DNA of 33,304 nucleotides from Actinomycetota bacterium (GCA_016870615.1 VGAZ01000010.1:1-33304), one strand, 5' to 3'. Shown: positions 8,514-18,620, numbered from the stretch's first letter. The notes: generated from the letters alone by a model not told the origin. Translations and numbers: made by a program.

Positions 8514-8536
8514 AACCTGTCAGGCAGGTTGTTTTA
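8514..8536 (+). terminator. Candidate weak terminator or processing hairpin
   Basis: AACCTG-TCAGG-CAGGTT followed by GTTTTAT in the 145-bp gap before the next gene. Confidence 0.4.
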
Positions 8537-8616
8537 TATATTGTCTGGTTTAAAAATCATATTCAAGTATTTATAAATTTTTAATTTACTTATTATTTTA
8601 AAAAAGGGGGATATAG

Positions 8617-9579
8617 ATGAAACTGGGAGTTATGGCTAATGTTTTCGGTGATAAAAACTGGTCCGATGCCTGCAGGGCTGCAAAAGAAGTAGGGCTTGAA
8701 GCAATTGAGCCCGGATGTGGTGGTTTTGTAGGAAAGGCGCACTGCGATCCCCATAAACTGGTAAAAGACAGTGCAGCGCTTGGTGAGTGGATAAAAGCAG
8801 CAAAAGATAATAATCTTGAGATATCAGCTTTTTCCTGCCACGGCAATATGCTGCATCCTGATAAAAAAGTGGCAGGTGAACATATAGCTGATTTTGAGGC
8901 AACAATAGAACTTGCTGCAAAAACAGGTGTTAAAGTTATTAATGGGTTTGCCGGATGCCCCGGGGCGTCAGAAGATGCAAAAGATCCCAACTGGATAACA
9001 TGCCCATGGCCTCCCTATTTCGGGGATGCTGTTAACTGGCAATGGGAAAAGAAAGTTATACCTTTTTGGTCAGAAATAGCAAAAAAACTTAAAAAAGCAG
9101 GGATTGTTATCGCTCTTGAGATGCATCCGGGAGATGTGGTCTATAACACTGAAGCACTGCTTAAACTCAGGGAAGCAATTGGAGAGCAGATATGCTGTAA
9201 TTTTGACCCCAGCCATCTTTTCTGGCAGGGAATGGACCCCATAGTTTCCATAAAAAGGCTTGGGAGCGCTATTAAACATGTTCACGCAAAAGATAGCAAG
9301 ATAGATAAATCGGTAGTTGAGTTTAGAGGAGTCAATGATTGGAAGCATTATGGTGAGATAGCTAAAAGGGCATGGACATTCAGGACCGTCGGATATGGCC
9401 ACCAGGCAGATTTCTGGAATGAATTTGTATCAGCTCTTCGCCTGGTAGGCTATGATGGTGTAATAAGCATCGAACATGAAGACCCATTAATGTCAGCAAA
9501 TGAAGGCCTTACCAAAGCCATAAGTTTTCTTAAAGGTGTTCTTTTATACGAAGATGTGGGTGAGATGTGGTGGGCTTAA
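8617..9579 (+). CDS. Sugar phosphate isomerase/epimerase family (AP-endonuclease-2-like TIM barrel)
   Basis: ALEMHPGDVVYN, CNFDPSHLFWQGMDP, IKHVHAKDSKID, DGVISIEHEDP: expected Glu/Asp/His/Glu metal-ligand pattern of the family. Confidence 0.9.
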   Translation: MKLGVMANVFGDKNWSDACRAAKEVGLEAIEPGCGGFVGKAHCDPHKLVKDSAALGEWIKAAKDNNLEISAFSCHGNMLHPDKKVAGEHIADFEATIELAAKTGVKVINGFAGCPGASEDAKDPNWITCPWPPYFGDAVNWQWEKKVIPFWSEIAKKLKKAGIVIALEMHPGDVVYNTEALLKLREAIGEQICCNFDPSHLFWQGMDPIVSIKRLGSAIKHVHAKDSKIDKSVVEFRGVNDWKHYGEIAKRAWTFRTVGYGHQADFWNEFVSALRLVGYDGVISIEHEDPLMSANEGLTKAISFLKGVLLYEDVGEMWWA

Positions 9580-9704
9580 AATCTTATGATTTTTAAGTAT
9601 TAATTATAGATGGTTGGCATTTGATTATAATATTTGATTTAGTATTTATTTTAATAATAATTGAAGTTTTTAAAAAATTAATAATGTAATTTTGGGAGGT
9701 TAAA

Positions 9705-10907
9705 ATGGCAGAGAAAAAAGTCGGTTTTGTTGCCATGTCTTCAGAAAAAAAATCTCTTGATAACATTCCAACAATTGGAGTAGGGATGATTGGACAGGCT
9801 TTTATGGGCAAGGCCCACTCAAATGCCTGGAAAAAAATGCCATACATATTCTGGCCACCACCTGCCATTCCCGAACTTGTAAAAATATGCGGGCAGAATG
9901 AGGAAAATCTTAAGGAATCTGCAAAAAGATACGGGTACAGCTCTTACACTACGGACTGGAAAAACCTTATTGAAGATGACAGGGTAAAAATAGTTGATAA
10001 CGGTACACCAAATTATCTTCACGCAGAGCCTTCCATCGAAGCAGCAAAAGCAGGAAAACACATAATATGTGAAAAACCTCTTGCCAGGAATGCTGTTGAA
10101 GCAAAAGAAATGAGGGATGCTGTTGTTAAGTATAAAGTCAAGAGTATGTGCTGCTTCAATTACAGGGTTGTGCCGGCAATAGTTCTTGCAAAAAACCTTA
10201 TATCTGATGGAAAGCTTGGAAAGATTTTTCACTTCAGCGCAAGATATTTGCAGGAATGGATTACAGATCCCCAATTTCCGATGATATGGCGACTGCGTAA
10301 AAAGCAGTGCGGAAGCGGAGCTCTTGGTGACCTCGGCTCTCATGTCATAGATTTGGGAAGGTTTTTATGCGGAGAGATAAGCTCTGTAATGGCAGTAACC
10401 ACTACATTTATTAAAGAGAGGCCAGATGAAGCAACAGGCAAAAAGGAAAAAGTGGATGTCGATGATGCAATGGCATCAGTTATCGAATTCGAAAATGGCG
10501 CTATTGGCACAATTGAAGCCTCTAGGTTCTGTCCGGGCAGGAAGAATTACAACACTATTGAAATTAATGGGGAAAAGGGAAGCATATGGTGGGATCTTGA
10601 AAACATGAATAATCTGTGGGTGTTCTGGAAGGATGAGGAACCTGCAGAAACAAGGGGATTTCACTGTATAAATGTAACAGAATCCTACCATCCTTATTAT
10701 GATAAATGGTGGCCGCACGGGCACATTATAGGCTGGGAGAATACTTTTGTTCACCTGGTGCATAATATGGTTGATGCAGTAGTTAATAATACTAAGCTCG
10801 AACCTTTTGTTGCAACATTTGAGGATGGATACCGTAACAATGTTATTTGCGATGCTATGGCAGAATCTGCTGAAACAGGTAAAAAAGTTAAATGTGTGTT
10901 TGAGTGA
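9705..10907 (+). CDS. Gfo/Idh/MocA family oxidoreductase, levoglucosan-dehydrogenase-like
   Basis: N-terminal GVGMIGQAFMGKAHSNAW nucleotide-binding motif, canonical CEKPLARN, and FWPPPAIPE...DWKNLIEDDRV...NYRVVPAI...GALGDLGSHVIDL, which I recall as similar to LgdA-type proteins. Confidence 0.88.
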   Translation: MAEKKVGFVAMSSEKKSLDNIPTIGVGMIGQAFMGKAHSNAWKKMPYIFWPPPAIPELVKICGQNEENLKESAKRYGYSSYTTDWKNLIEDDRVKIVDNGTPNYLHAEPSIEAAKAGKHIICEKPLARNAVEAKEMRDAVVKYKVKSMCCFNYRVVPAIVLAKNLISDGKLGKIFHFSARYLQEWITDPQFPMIWRLRKKQCGSGALGDLGSHVIDLGRFLCGEISSVMAVTTTFIKERPDEATGKKEKVDVDDAMASVIEFENGAIGTIEASRFCPGRKNYNTIEINGEKGSIWWDLENMNNLWVFWKDEEPAETRGFHCINVTESYHPYYDKWWPHGHIIGWENTFVHLVHNMVDAVVNNTKLEPFVATFEDGYRNNVICDAMAESAETGKKVKCVFE

Positions 10908-10972
10908 TTAGCTGCATAGTTAATTTAATTACTGGCAGTTTAAATTATTAAAATAATTCTGGAGGAGATAGT

Positions 10973-11824
10973 ATGAAATATGGAATTAATACACTTCTGT
11001 ATGCCGGTACTTTTACAGATAAACATGTCGACAGCCTTTTTGGAAGATTTGCAGAAATGGGGTTTTCCGGTGTTGAAATAGCGCTTGAAAAAAAAGGTGA
11101 CATTGATTATAAGAAAACCCTCAAAGTTTTTAAACAAAATAATCTCGAGTGTGCAGCTATTTGCGGGTTATTTGGTGAAAACAGAGATATAAGAGGCCCA
11201 AATAAAGAAAATATTGAGGGTGGGCTATCATATATAAGAGACTGTATTGAAGCATGTGCAGAAATGGAATGCAGCCTTTTAACTGGTCCTGTTTACTCGG
11301 CAGTTGGCAGGGCATCTCTAGTGCCGGAAAATGAAAAAAAGATACAATGGGAAACTGTAGTAGAAAATCTGAAAAAAGCGTGCGGCTGGGCAGAGAAATA
11401 TGGTGTAAATATAGCAATTGAACCTTTAAACAGGTTTGAAACTGATTTTTTAAATATTTGCACAGACGCTGTAAAACTTATAAAAGACGTAGACTGCAAA
11501 AATTTAAAAATACATCTTGATACATTTCATATGAATATAGAAGAAAAAAGCTCAGCGCTTGCAGTACTTGATGCAGGGGATTTGCTTTATATGTTTCATG
11601 CAAGTGAAAATGACAGGGGGGCACCAGGAACCGGGCAGGTTCACTGGAAATCAATAGCAGATTCGCTAAAAAGAATAAACTATAAAGGATGGGTTGTAAT
11701 AGAATCCTTTACACCTGAAAATAAAGTAATAGCAAAGGCAGCATCAATATGGAGGCAGACAGAAAAGGATGAAATGGCGCTTGCCGGGAAAGGTTTAAAA
11801 TTTCTTAAAGGCCTGATAGGTTGA
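10973..11824 (+). CDS. D-tagatose/D-psicose 3-epimerase-like TIM-barrel protein
   Basis: IAIEPLNRFETDFLN, IHLDTFHMNIEEKS, FHASENDRGAPGTGQVHW, GWVVIESFTPE: hallmark metal-binding segments of the ketose 3-epimerase family. GGAGGA RBS. Confidence 0.88.
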   Translation: MKYGINTLLYAGTFTDKHVDSLFGRFAEMGFSGVEIALEKKGDIDYKKTLKVFKQNNLECAAICGLFGENRDIRGPNKENIEGGLSYIRDCIEACAEMECSLLTGPVYSAVGRASLVPENEKKIQWETVVENLKKACGWAEKYGVNIAIEPLNRFETDFLNICTDAVKLIKDVDCKNLKIHLDTFHMNIEEKSSALAVLDAGDLLYMFHASENDRGAPGTGQVHWKSIADSLKRINYKGWVVIESFTPENKVIAKAASIWRQTEKDEMALAGKGLKFLKGLIG

Positions 11825-11890
11825 AATAAATAAAACAGGAATTGCTGTTTACGGGTTTTACCAACTCTTTAAAGATTGGAGTTTTATTAT

Positions 11891-13000
11891 ATGGCAGAAA
11901 TAGTATTAGAAAATATTGTTAAAAGGTTTGGCAATCTTGTTGCGGTAAATAATTTGAATTTGCGTATTGAGGATAAGGAATTTGTTGTACTTCTGGGCCC
12001 TTCCGGCTGTGGAAAAACAACAACACTTCGTATGATATCCGGGCTTGAGTTACCAGATGAGGGGAAAATACTGCTTGATGGGCAGGATGTGACTTTCAAA
12101 AGGGCATCCAGAAGGGACATTGCATTTGTGTTCCAGCTTTATGCGCTTTACCCTCACATGACTGTTTATGGCAACATGGCTTTTCCCCTCAAAACACAGG
12201 GGTTTTCAAAAGAAAAAGTTGATGAGGAAATAAAGATGGCTGCCGGGCTGCTAAAAATTGATCATATTCTTAATAAAAAACCAAGAGAGCTCGCAGGTGG
12301 CGATATGCAGAGAGTTGCACTTGGAAGAGCTCTCGTGAGAAGGCCGAAAGCATTTCTTTTAGATGAACCAATTGGAACTCTTGATGCAAAATTCCGGGAG
12401 GAAATGCGCACAGAATTAAAAAAACTGCATGTAGATATAGGAGCTACTACGGTATATGTTACCCATGACCAGGTTGAAGCTATGTCTATGGGCGATAAAG
12501 TGGTTATTATGAATAAAGGTGACCTGCAGCAAATCGGTACGCCTTCAGAAGTTTATCATAATCCTGAAAATCTTTTTGTTGCTAATTTTATAGGCAGCCC
12601 GGGTATGAATTTTATTGAATGCATGCCTGTAAAAGATGAGGGTGGAAATGTAACGCTGAAGATGACGGATGTAAACCAGGTTATTGAATTACCTGATAAT
12701 CTACAGAAAATTATTATAAAGAACAATAAAATTGATCATGAGCTCATTCTAGGTATCAGGCCCGAAGATATTAATCTTGAATTCAAGGAATGTAAAAACT
12801 ATATAAACGCGGAAGTATATATAATTGAAACGCTTGGATCATATAATATCATAGACGTTAAGTTGGGAAAATACACAATCAGGGTCAGGACACTTCCTAC
12901 AGTATCCCCGGACATCGGCACAGGGTGCTGCATAGGTTTAGAAATGAACAGTATTACTCTTTTTGATAAAAAAACGGAAAAATCAATTATGAAAAATTAA
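11891..13000 (+). CDS. Sugar ABC transporter ATP-binding protein (UgpC/MsmK/MalK-like) with variant signature motif
   Basis: Walker A GPSGCGKTT, Q-loop FVFQLYALYPH, signature LAGGD (variant), Walker B FLLDEP, H-loop VTHDQ. ATG at 11891 preferred over TTG at 11876 (TGGAG 9 nt before). Confidence 0.93.
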   Translation: MAEIVLENIVKRFGNLVAVNNLNLRIEDKEFVVLLGPSGCGKTTTLRMISGLELPDEGKILLDGQDVTFKRASRRDIAFVFQLYALYPHMTVYGNMAFPLKTQGFSKEKVDEEIKMAAGLLKIDHILNKKPRELAGGDMQRVALGRALVRRPKAFLLDEPIGTLDAKFREEMRTELKKLHVDIGATTVYVTHDQVEAMSMGDKVVIMNKGDLQQIGTPSEVYHNPENLFVANFIGSPGMNFIECMPVKDEGGNVTLKMTDVNQVIELPDNLQKIIIKNNKIDHELILGIRPEDINLEFKECKNYINAEVYIIETLGSYNIIDVKLGKYTIRVRTLPTVSPDIGTGCCIGLEMNSITLFDKKTEKSIMKN

Positions 13001-13019
13001 ATTCTGGGGGAAATAACTA

Positions 13020-14129
13020 ATGGCTGAAGTTAAATTAGTTGAACTGACAAAAAAATTCGGGGATATTACTGCTGTGAATGTGATGAACCTGGATATTAAA
13101 GACAGGGAATTTTTTGTCCTGCTCGGACCTACCGGGGCAGGAAAGACTACAACATTAAGGCTTGTTGCAGGGCTAGAAAAGCCTGATGTAGGAGATATTT
13201 TTTTAGATACAAATAAAGTTAATAGCTGGAGCCCTGCAGTAAGAGATGTTGCCTTTGTTTTTCAGTATTACACATTATATCCACATTATACTGTTAGGCA
13301 AAACCTTGAATTTCCTTTAAAATCAAATTTGCGGAAAACTCCCAGGGCGGAAATTGATAAAAAAATTGCTGATATTTCAAAAATCCTGCATATAGACCAC
13401 CTGCTTGACAGGCAAACTGTAAATCTTTCAGGCGGAGAAATGCAGAGAGTAGCAATAGGAAGGGCTATAGTAAGAACGCCAAAAGTATTTTTAATGGATG
13501 AACCACTTTCAAATCTGGATGCAAAACTACGGGAAGAGATGAGGGCAGAACTTGCAAGACTGCATATTGATCTTGGGTTTACTTTCTTTTATGTAACTCA
13601 CGATCAGGTAGAAGCTATGACTATGGGTGACCGTATAGGAGTTTTAAATGAGGGTTCACTTATGCAGGTTGGTTATCCGGATGAAATATATAACAGGCCG
13701 AAAAATATGTTTGTGGCAAAATTTGTAGGAAGCCCAATGGTTAACCTCCTTGAGTCAGAAATTGCGGGTGAAAAGCTTATTATCGGCAGGAGGGAAAAAG
13801 CCATGGAATGTTCACTTAATGCGATGCAGTGTAAAATCGTGGGCCGTTCAAAATCAAAAAATGTTTTCCTGGGTATAAGGCCTGAAGATATAACCATATC
13901 AAGAGAAAAACAGCCGGGAAATTCTTTCAAATGTTCTGTTTATTTTAAGCAGAGTATGGGAGTTGAAGACATACTTAACCTTAAGTTCACAGATGATCTT
14001 ATATTCAAGGCACTTGCGCCACCCAGGCTTTCTATAGATGTGGGTGATTCGCTTTATGCAACATTTTTAATGGACAGGGCCCATATATTTGATGCTGAAA
14101 CAGAAGAACGCCTTGAAATGCCGAAATAA
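13020..14129 (+). CDS. Sugar ABC transporter ATP-binding protein (UgpC/MsmK/MalK-like)
   Basis: Walker A GPTGAGKTT, signature LSGGE, Walker B FLMDEPLSNLDAKLR, VTHDQVEAM. Confidence 0.94.
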   Translation: MAEVKLVELTKKFGDITAVNVMNLDIKDREFFVLLGPTGAGKTTTLRLVAGLEKPDVGDIFLDTNKVNSWSPAVRDVAFVFQYYTLYPHYTVRQNLEFPLKSNLRKTPRAEIDKKIADISKILHIDHLLDRQTVNLSGGEMQRVAIGRAIVRTPKVFLMDEPLSNLDAKLREEMRAELARLHIDLGFTFFYVTHDQVEAMTMGDRIGVLNEGSLMQVGYPDEIYNRPKNMFVAKFVGSPMVNLLESEIAGEKLIIGRREKAMECSLNAMQCKIVGRSKSKNVFLGIRPEDITISREKQPGNSFKCSVYFKQSMGVEDILNLKFTDDLIFKALAPPRLSIDVGDSLYATFLMDRAHIFDAETEERLEMPK

Positions 14130-14222
14130 TTTTTATAAAAGATGCCAGTAAAAAATATAAATATTGCAGGGTTTTATATTAAAAAGATTATTAACTAAGT
14201 AAATTAGATTAAAGGAAATTTT

Positions 14223-15413
14223 ATGGCCAGTGAGATAAATAAAAAACTCGAGAAGATTATAGAAGAGAATAATGGCATTCTTAAGCTAAAGCCTGCATGG
14301 GTTGCAAGGGATTTTTTACCTCCAGGTAAGAGGCTTGGATTAAAAGAAGAAGAATATAATGTGGGCAAACGAGGCAGTATTTGTGAAAGATGGCTCGCAT
14401 CTGTTACAAAAGCTGATAATGCTGTTGGGCCTGAAGATGAAGGACTCTCTTATATTGATACAGGCTCTGATTTTAAGATTACACTAAAAAGTGCGGTAGG
14501 AACCGTTCCTGAACTTATTCTGGGAAGTGAATATTCAAAAACGCATAAGGGTTTAAACAGGCTTGTTAAAATATATGATTTTGATGCAAGAATACCGTTC
14601 CATATACACCAGATGGAAAAAGATGCTCGTCTTGTCGGCTGCAATTCAAAAGATGAAGCTTATTATTTTCTTGATGATGCCCCCCTGGGTCCTCATCCTG
14701 AAACATTTTTTGGTGTTCATCCGTATATAACCGAGCAAAAAAAATATGATATCCTGCTGCCATACCTTAAAGAATGGAAAGATGACATGATACTCAGGCA
14801 TTCAAGGGCATACTTGAATGTGCCCGGTGAAGGGTTTTTTTTGCCATCCGGCATATTGCATGCTCCCGGGACAGCTTTAACTCTTGAGCTTCAGGAGGAT
14901 TCTGATGTTTTTGCAATGCTCCAGGCATTAAATGCAGGAAAAATAATATCAAAAGACCTTCTTTTCAAAGATGTGAGAAAACAGGACAGGGAAAAATACG
15001 GGGAAAAAATAATACTTGACCAGATTGACTGGCAGGCCTGCGGTGATCCTTACTTTTATGAAAAACATCATCTTGAAAGCATACTTATTGATAAAAACGG
15101 ACAGGGTGATGCCAGGGAATACTGGATTTATTACAATACAAAGAAATTTTCAGGAAAAAAACTGATAATAGAACCCGGAAAATCCTTCACTTCAGTTGAA
15201 AACGGGGTATTTAATATCTTTATATGGAAGGGAAGGGCAAATTTTGACGGTTTTGATATCGAAGCTGGAAAATTTGGCTGTGATGAGCTGCTGATAACCC
15301 ATGACAGGGCAATAAAGCCTTTAACAATTAAAAACACTGGCAGCTCTGAAATAATTCTTTTTAAATTCTTTGGCCCGGATATAAATACTGATATTCCATA
15401 TATTAATTTTTAA
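14223..15413 (+). CDS. Class I mannose-6-phosphate isomerase-like cupin protein
   Basis: ARIPFHIHQMEKDA, ETFFGVHPY, FFLPSGILHAPGTALTLELQEDSDV cupin metal-site segments. Confidence 0.75.
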   Translation: MASEINKKLEKIIEENNGILKLKPAWVARDFLPPGKRLGLKEEEYNVGKRGSICERWLASVTKADNAVGPEDEGLSYIDTGSDFKITLKSAVGTVPELILGSEYSKTHKGLNRLVKIYDFDARIPFHIHQMEKDARLVGCNSKDEAYYFLDDAPLGPHPETFFGVHPYITEQKKYDILLPYLKEWKDDMILRHSRAYLNVPGEGFFLPSGILHAPGTALTLELQEDSDVFAMLQALNAGKIISKDLLFKDVRKQDREKYGEKIILDQIDWQACGDPYFYEKHHLESILIDKNGQGDAREYWIYYNTKKFSGKKLIIEPGKSFTSVENGVFNIFIWKGRANFDGFDIEAGKFGCDELLITHDRAIKPLTIKNTGSSEIILFKFFGPDINTDIPYINF

Positions 15414-15432
15414 ATATTGAAAGGAGAAAAAA

Positions 15433-16320
15433 ATGGCTAAAAAATCATCAATAGGTGGATGGGCCTATATCTGGGGAGGTTATTCTGAAGCTCCAATACC
15501 TATCGAAGATGTTGTTAAAAAACTTTCTGAACTTGGATTTGACGGAATTGAAATGGCTGCATTTGCCCCGCACCTTGAACCCAATACTAAAGAAAAAAGG
15601 CTTGAAATAAAAAAACTTTTTGACAGCTATAATCTTAAAATCTCAGGGCTTGCCGCTCCATTCCCATCACCTGCAACTTCTGAAGAAAAGGATTATATTG
15701 CTGCAGTTAAAAGCAATCTTGAAATTTGTATTGATATGGATATTCCAAAACTTAGGGTTGACACGGTTGATCCGCCCACAGCAATACCCGGCGGCATGGA
15801 TTATGAGACATGTGTTGCAAAAATTGCAGATGTGTGGAAAAAGTCAGCAGATATATGTGCAGCTAAGGGGGTTAAACTTATCTGGGAATTTGAACCAGGG
15901 TTTTTATTTAACAAGCCCAGCGAAGTCGTGAGGATGGTATATAAAGTTGACCATCCTAATTTCTCAATATTATTTGATTCATGCCATGCTTATATGTGTG
16001 CAGTGCTTGCATCAAGGCAAATGGGTCAAAAGGAAACCCTTCCAAAGGGTGTTGTTCAGTTCGCCCACATGCTTACAGGTAAAATCGGACACATACATTT
16101 AATTGACTCAGATGGCACGCTTCATGGTGATGAAACAAGCACGCATGCACCCCTGGGCACCGGTCTGCTTAATTTTGATGAGATAATGCCGGCAATACTT
16201 GATGCAGGATATGATGATGAGTGGTGGGCTGTGGACCTGTGTTTCTGGCCAAAAGCATTGGAAGCTACTGCAGGCTGCAAGACATTTCTTGATGGACTTA
16301 TTAAAAAATACGGACAGTAA
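15433..16320 (+). CDS. Sugar phosphate isomerase/epimerase family TIM-barrel protein
   Basis: LGFDGIEMAAFAPHLEP, LIWEFEPGFLFNKP, SILFDSCHAYM, IGHIHLIDSDGTLHGDETSTHAPLGTGLLNF. Confidence 0.88.
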   Translation: MAKKSSIGGWAYIWGGYSEAPIPIEDVVKKLSELGFDGIEMAAFAPHLEPNTKEKRLEIKKLFDSYNLKISGLAAPFPSPATSEEKDYIAAVKSNLEICIDMDIPKLRVDTVDPPTAIPGGMDYETCVAKIADVWKKSADICAAKGVKLIWEFEPGFLFNKPSEVVRMVYKVDHPNFSILFDSCHAYMCAVLASRQMGQKETLPKGVVQFAHMLTGKIGHIHLIDSDGTLHGDETSTHAPLGTGLLNFDEIMPAILDAGYDDEWWAVDLCFWPKALEATAGCKTFLDGLIKKYGQ

Positions 16321-16347
16321 AAATATCTTATTATACGAGGAGGAAAA

Positions 16348-17433
16348 GTGGAAGGTAAAATGAAGGCCCAGGTCTTTTATGAAGCTGAAAAGATGAAGCT
16401 GGAGGAAATACCTGTTCCTGAAGTGAGTCCGATAGATGTCCTTGTAAAAGTGAAGCAAGTCGGGATTTGCGGTTCAGATATATCTTATTATTACGGATTT
16501 TCCCCGGTTGGCACTGCAACAGGCAAGGGTCCCATAGTGCTTGGGCACGAGTTTACAGGCGAAGTAGTAGAAGTTGGAGATGTTCCTGCTATGCTTGGGC
16601 TGTTTGCCCCCGGTGATCGTGTTGTTGTAAACCCGGTGCAAAACTGCAACGCATGTTTTTCATGCGCCGAGGGAAAGACTCATCTGTGTGAAAAACTCAA
16701 TGTTCCAGGAGTTACTGTAAATGGCGGGTTTGCAGAATACTGTGTTTCAAGATATACAGGATTGTTTAAGCTTCCTGATTCTGTGAGCTATGCCGCAGGA
16801 GCTTTTACTGAACCTCTAGCATGTGTTGTAAATGCAATAAAAAAGCTGGAAATTAACCCGGGCGATTTTGTAACTATTTTCGGGCCTGGTTCTATGGGAA
16901 TGATGATGACACAGATGTGCAAATCAATGGGAGCAGGAAAAGTTGCCCTGGTTGGGGCTTCAAATGACTGGAGGCTTGAACAGGGTAAAAAAGCGGGCGC
17001 AGATTATCTGTTAAATGCTTCGCTTAAAAGTTCAAAATATTATACGCCTGATTTAAAACAGTCAATTGCAGATCTGACTAAGGGAAAACTTTCAGATAGG
17101 GCGCTTGTTCCCACAAGCGATAATTCTGCATTCGAACAGGCAGTAGAAGTTACAGGCAATTGCGGAATTATAATACATTTTGGCCTGCCTAATGAGGAAG
17201 ATGTTATGAAAATTCCGGCACTGAGTTTTCATACAATGGATAAAGAAATACGTTCAGCATGGCTTGCTCCGCTTGCATGGCCGGCTGCAATAAGAAGCCT
17301 TGAGGAGGGACTTGTAAAAGTTGAGGAACTTGTCACAGCTAATTTTCCTCTTGAGGAAACAGAAAAAGCCATTAAAACCTTGAAGACTGATCCGGGAAAA
17401 CAGCTGAAAATACAGATAACTGTTTCAGAGTAA
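16348..17433 (+). CDS. Zinc-dependent medium-chain alcohol/polyol dehydrogenase (sorbitol/xylitol dehydrogenase-like)
   Basis: CGSD, GHEFTGEVVEVG, structural-Zn Cys array CNACFSCAEGKTHLC, TEPLACVVNA, Rossmann GPGSMGMM. GTG start at 16348 with GAGGAGG; ATG at 16360 is an alternative. Confidence 0.9.
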   Translation: MEGKMKAQVFYEAEKMKLEEIPVPEVSPIDVLVKVKQVGICGSDISYYYGFSPVGTATGKGPIVLGHEFTGEVVEVGDVPAMLGLFAPGDRVVVNPVQNCNACFSCAEGKTHLCEKLNVPGVTVNGGFAEYCVSRYTGLFKLPDSVSYAAGAFTEPLACVVNAIKKLEINPGDFVTIFGPGSMGMMMTQMCKSMGAGKVALVGASNDWRLEQGKKAGADYLLNASLKSSKYYTPDLKQSIADLTKGKLSDRALVPTSDNSAFEQAVEVTGNCGIIIHFGLPNEEDVMKIPALSFHTMDKEIRSAWLAPLAWPAAIRSLEEGLVKVEELVTANFPLEETEKAIKTLKTDPGKQLKIQITVSE

Positions 17434-17474
17434 AAAGTAAGATTTAATTTATAAATATAAAAGGTGAGGCAAAA

Positions 17475-18590
17475 ATGAAATTACCGGTAACAGATACAAG
17501 CTATCAGAAAAAAAGATTTACCAGGGAAGAACTGATAAGACATATGAATTCTTTCAGTCTTGATTTGAAAATATCAGTAGGCATATGGTATTTTGCCCCG
17601 GGTGGGGGACGTTTCCATGAAGGCTATACTCAACCTAAAACTATTCCTGAAAGAATAGAAATGGCCGCTGATATGGCAAAATATGGTGTTAAAGCTATAG
17701 AGGCGCATTATCCAAACGAAGTTAATGAAGAAAACTATTATTTGTACCAGCAGCTTGAAAAAGAAACAGGAATTGTCCTGCAGAGCTGTTATCCTGCAAT
17801 TTTTTATCCAAAGGAATATGAATTTGGGTCTCTTTCAAATCCGGTTAAAAAATACAGGGATAAAGCAATAAAGACCCTTGTGGACTGCCTGAAGTTTGCA
17901 GCAGATAAAAAATTGCACCATGCGGGAATATGGCCGGGAATAGACGGATACACCTATTCTCTCGGTACGATATATTATGAAATGTGGGACAGCTTTGAAG
18001 CCGCTGTAGCACAGGCGATGGATGAAGTTCCGGGCGTGATTGTTGCAATAGAACCAAAACCTTATGAACCCGCGCCAAATAATATTTACAGAACAACTGC
18101 TGATGGCCTTATTGCATGCAAAGATATCGAAGCAAGGCTTAAAAATAAAATAAACCGGGATATTTTATCAAAAGGCATACCGCTTATGGGAATGCAGCCG
18201 GAAATAGGGCATATTAGGATGGGATTTGAAGATACTCCATATGCAATAGCAAGATGCACAAGAGAAGGCAGGCTCTTTAATACGCACTGGAACAGCCAGC
18301 CGCTTGGAAATTATGACCAGGATTTAAATACCGGTGTTGTTGAATGGCAGCAGGCCGAAGCCATGCTTTACCTGCTTAAAATGACAGGATACAAAGAGTA
18401 CTTCGGCATTGACATTAATCCTGAAAGAATGCCTTCAGTTAAAGCAATTGAAATCAACAGCCGGGCATTAAAAATAATGAATGAAAGAATAGACTCCATG
18501 CCCCACGAGCAGATAATTGAATCATATTATGACCCTGAAAATCACCGGGGTGATATCGAGACAATTTTTCTTGATACACTGAAAAGATAA
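17475..18590 (+). CDS. Xylose isomerase-like TIM-barrel protein
   Basis: VAIEPKPYEP, QPEIGHIRMG, GRLFNTHWNSQPLGNYDQDLNTG resemble XylA EPKPNEP / NPETGHEQM / GKLFHIDLNGQ...YDQDL. Confidence 0.85.
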   Translation: MKLPVTDTSYQKKRFTREELIRHMNSFSLDLKISVGIWYFAPGGGRFHEGYTQPKTIPERIEMAADMAKYGVKAIEAHYPNEVNEENYYLYQQLEKETGIVLQSCYPAIFYPKEYEFGSLSNPVKKYRDKAIKTLVDCLKFAADKKLHHAGIWPGIDGYTYSLGTIYYEMWDSFEAAVAQAMDEVPGVIVAIEPKPYEPAPNNIYRTTADGLIACKDIEARLKNKINRDILSKGIPLMGMQPEIGHIRMGFEDTPYAIARCTREGRLFNTHWNSQPLGNYDQDLNTGVVEWQQAEAMLYLLKMTGYKEYFGIDINPERMPSVKAIEINSRALKIMNERIDSMPHEQIIESYYDPENHRGDIETIFLDTLKR

Positions 18591-18620
18591 AATTTATCAA
18601 TTTTTAAGCGGGGAGCTATA

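Noticed and set aside
8598-10763. Many minus-strand ORFs (e.g. 8598-8990, 9070-9402, 9819-10343, 10476-10763)
   Set aside because: Antisense to strong CDSs with clear family motifs; low-complexity Ser/Leu/Pro/Phe composition typical of shadow frames.
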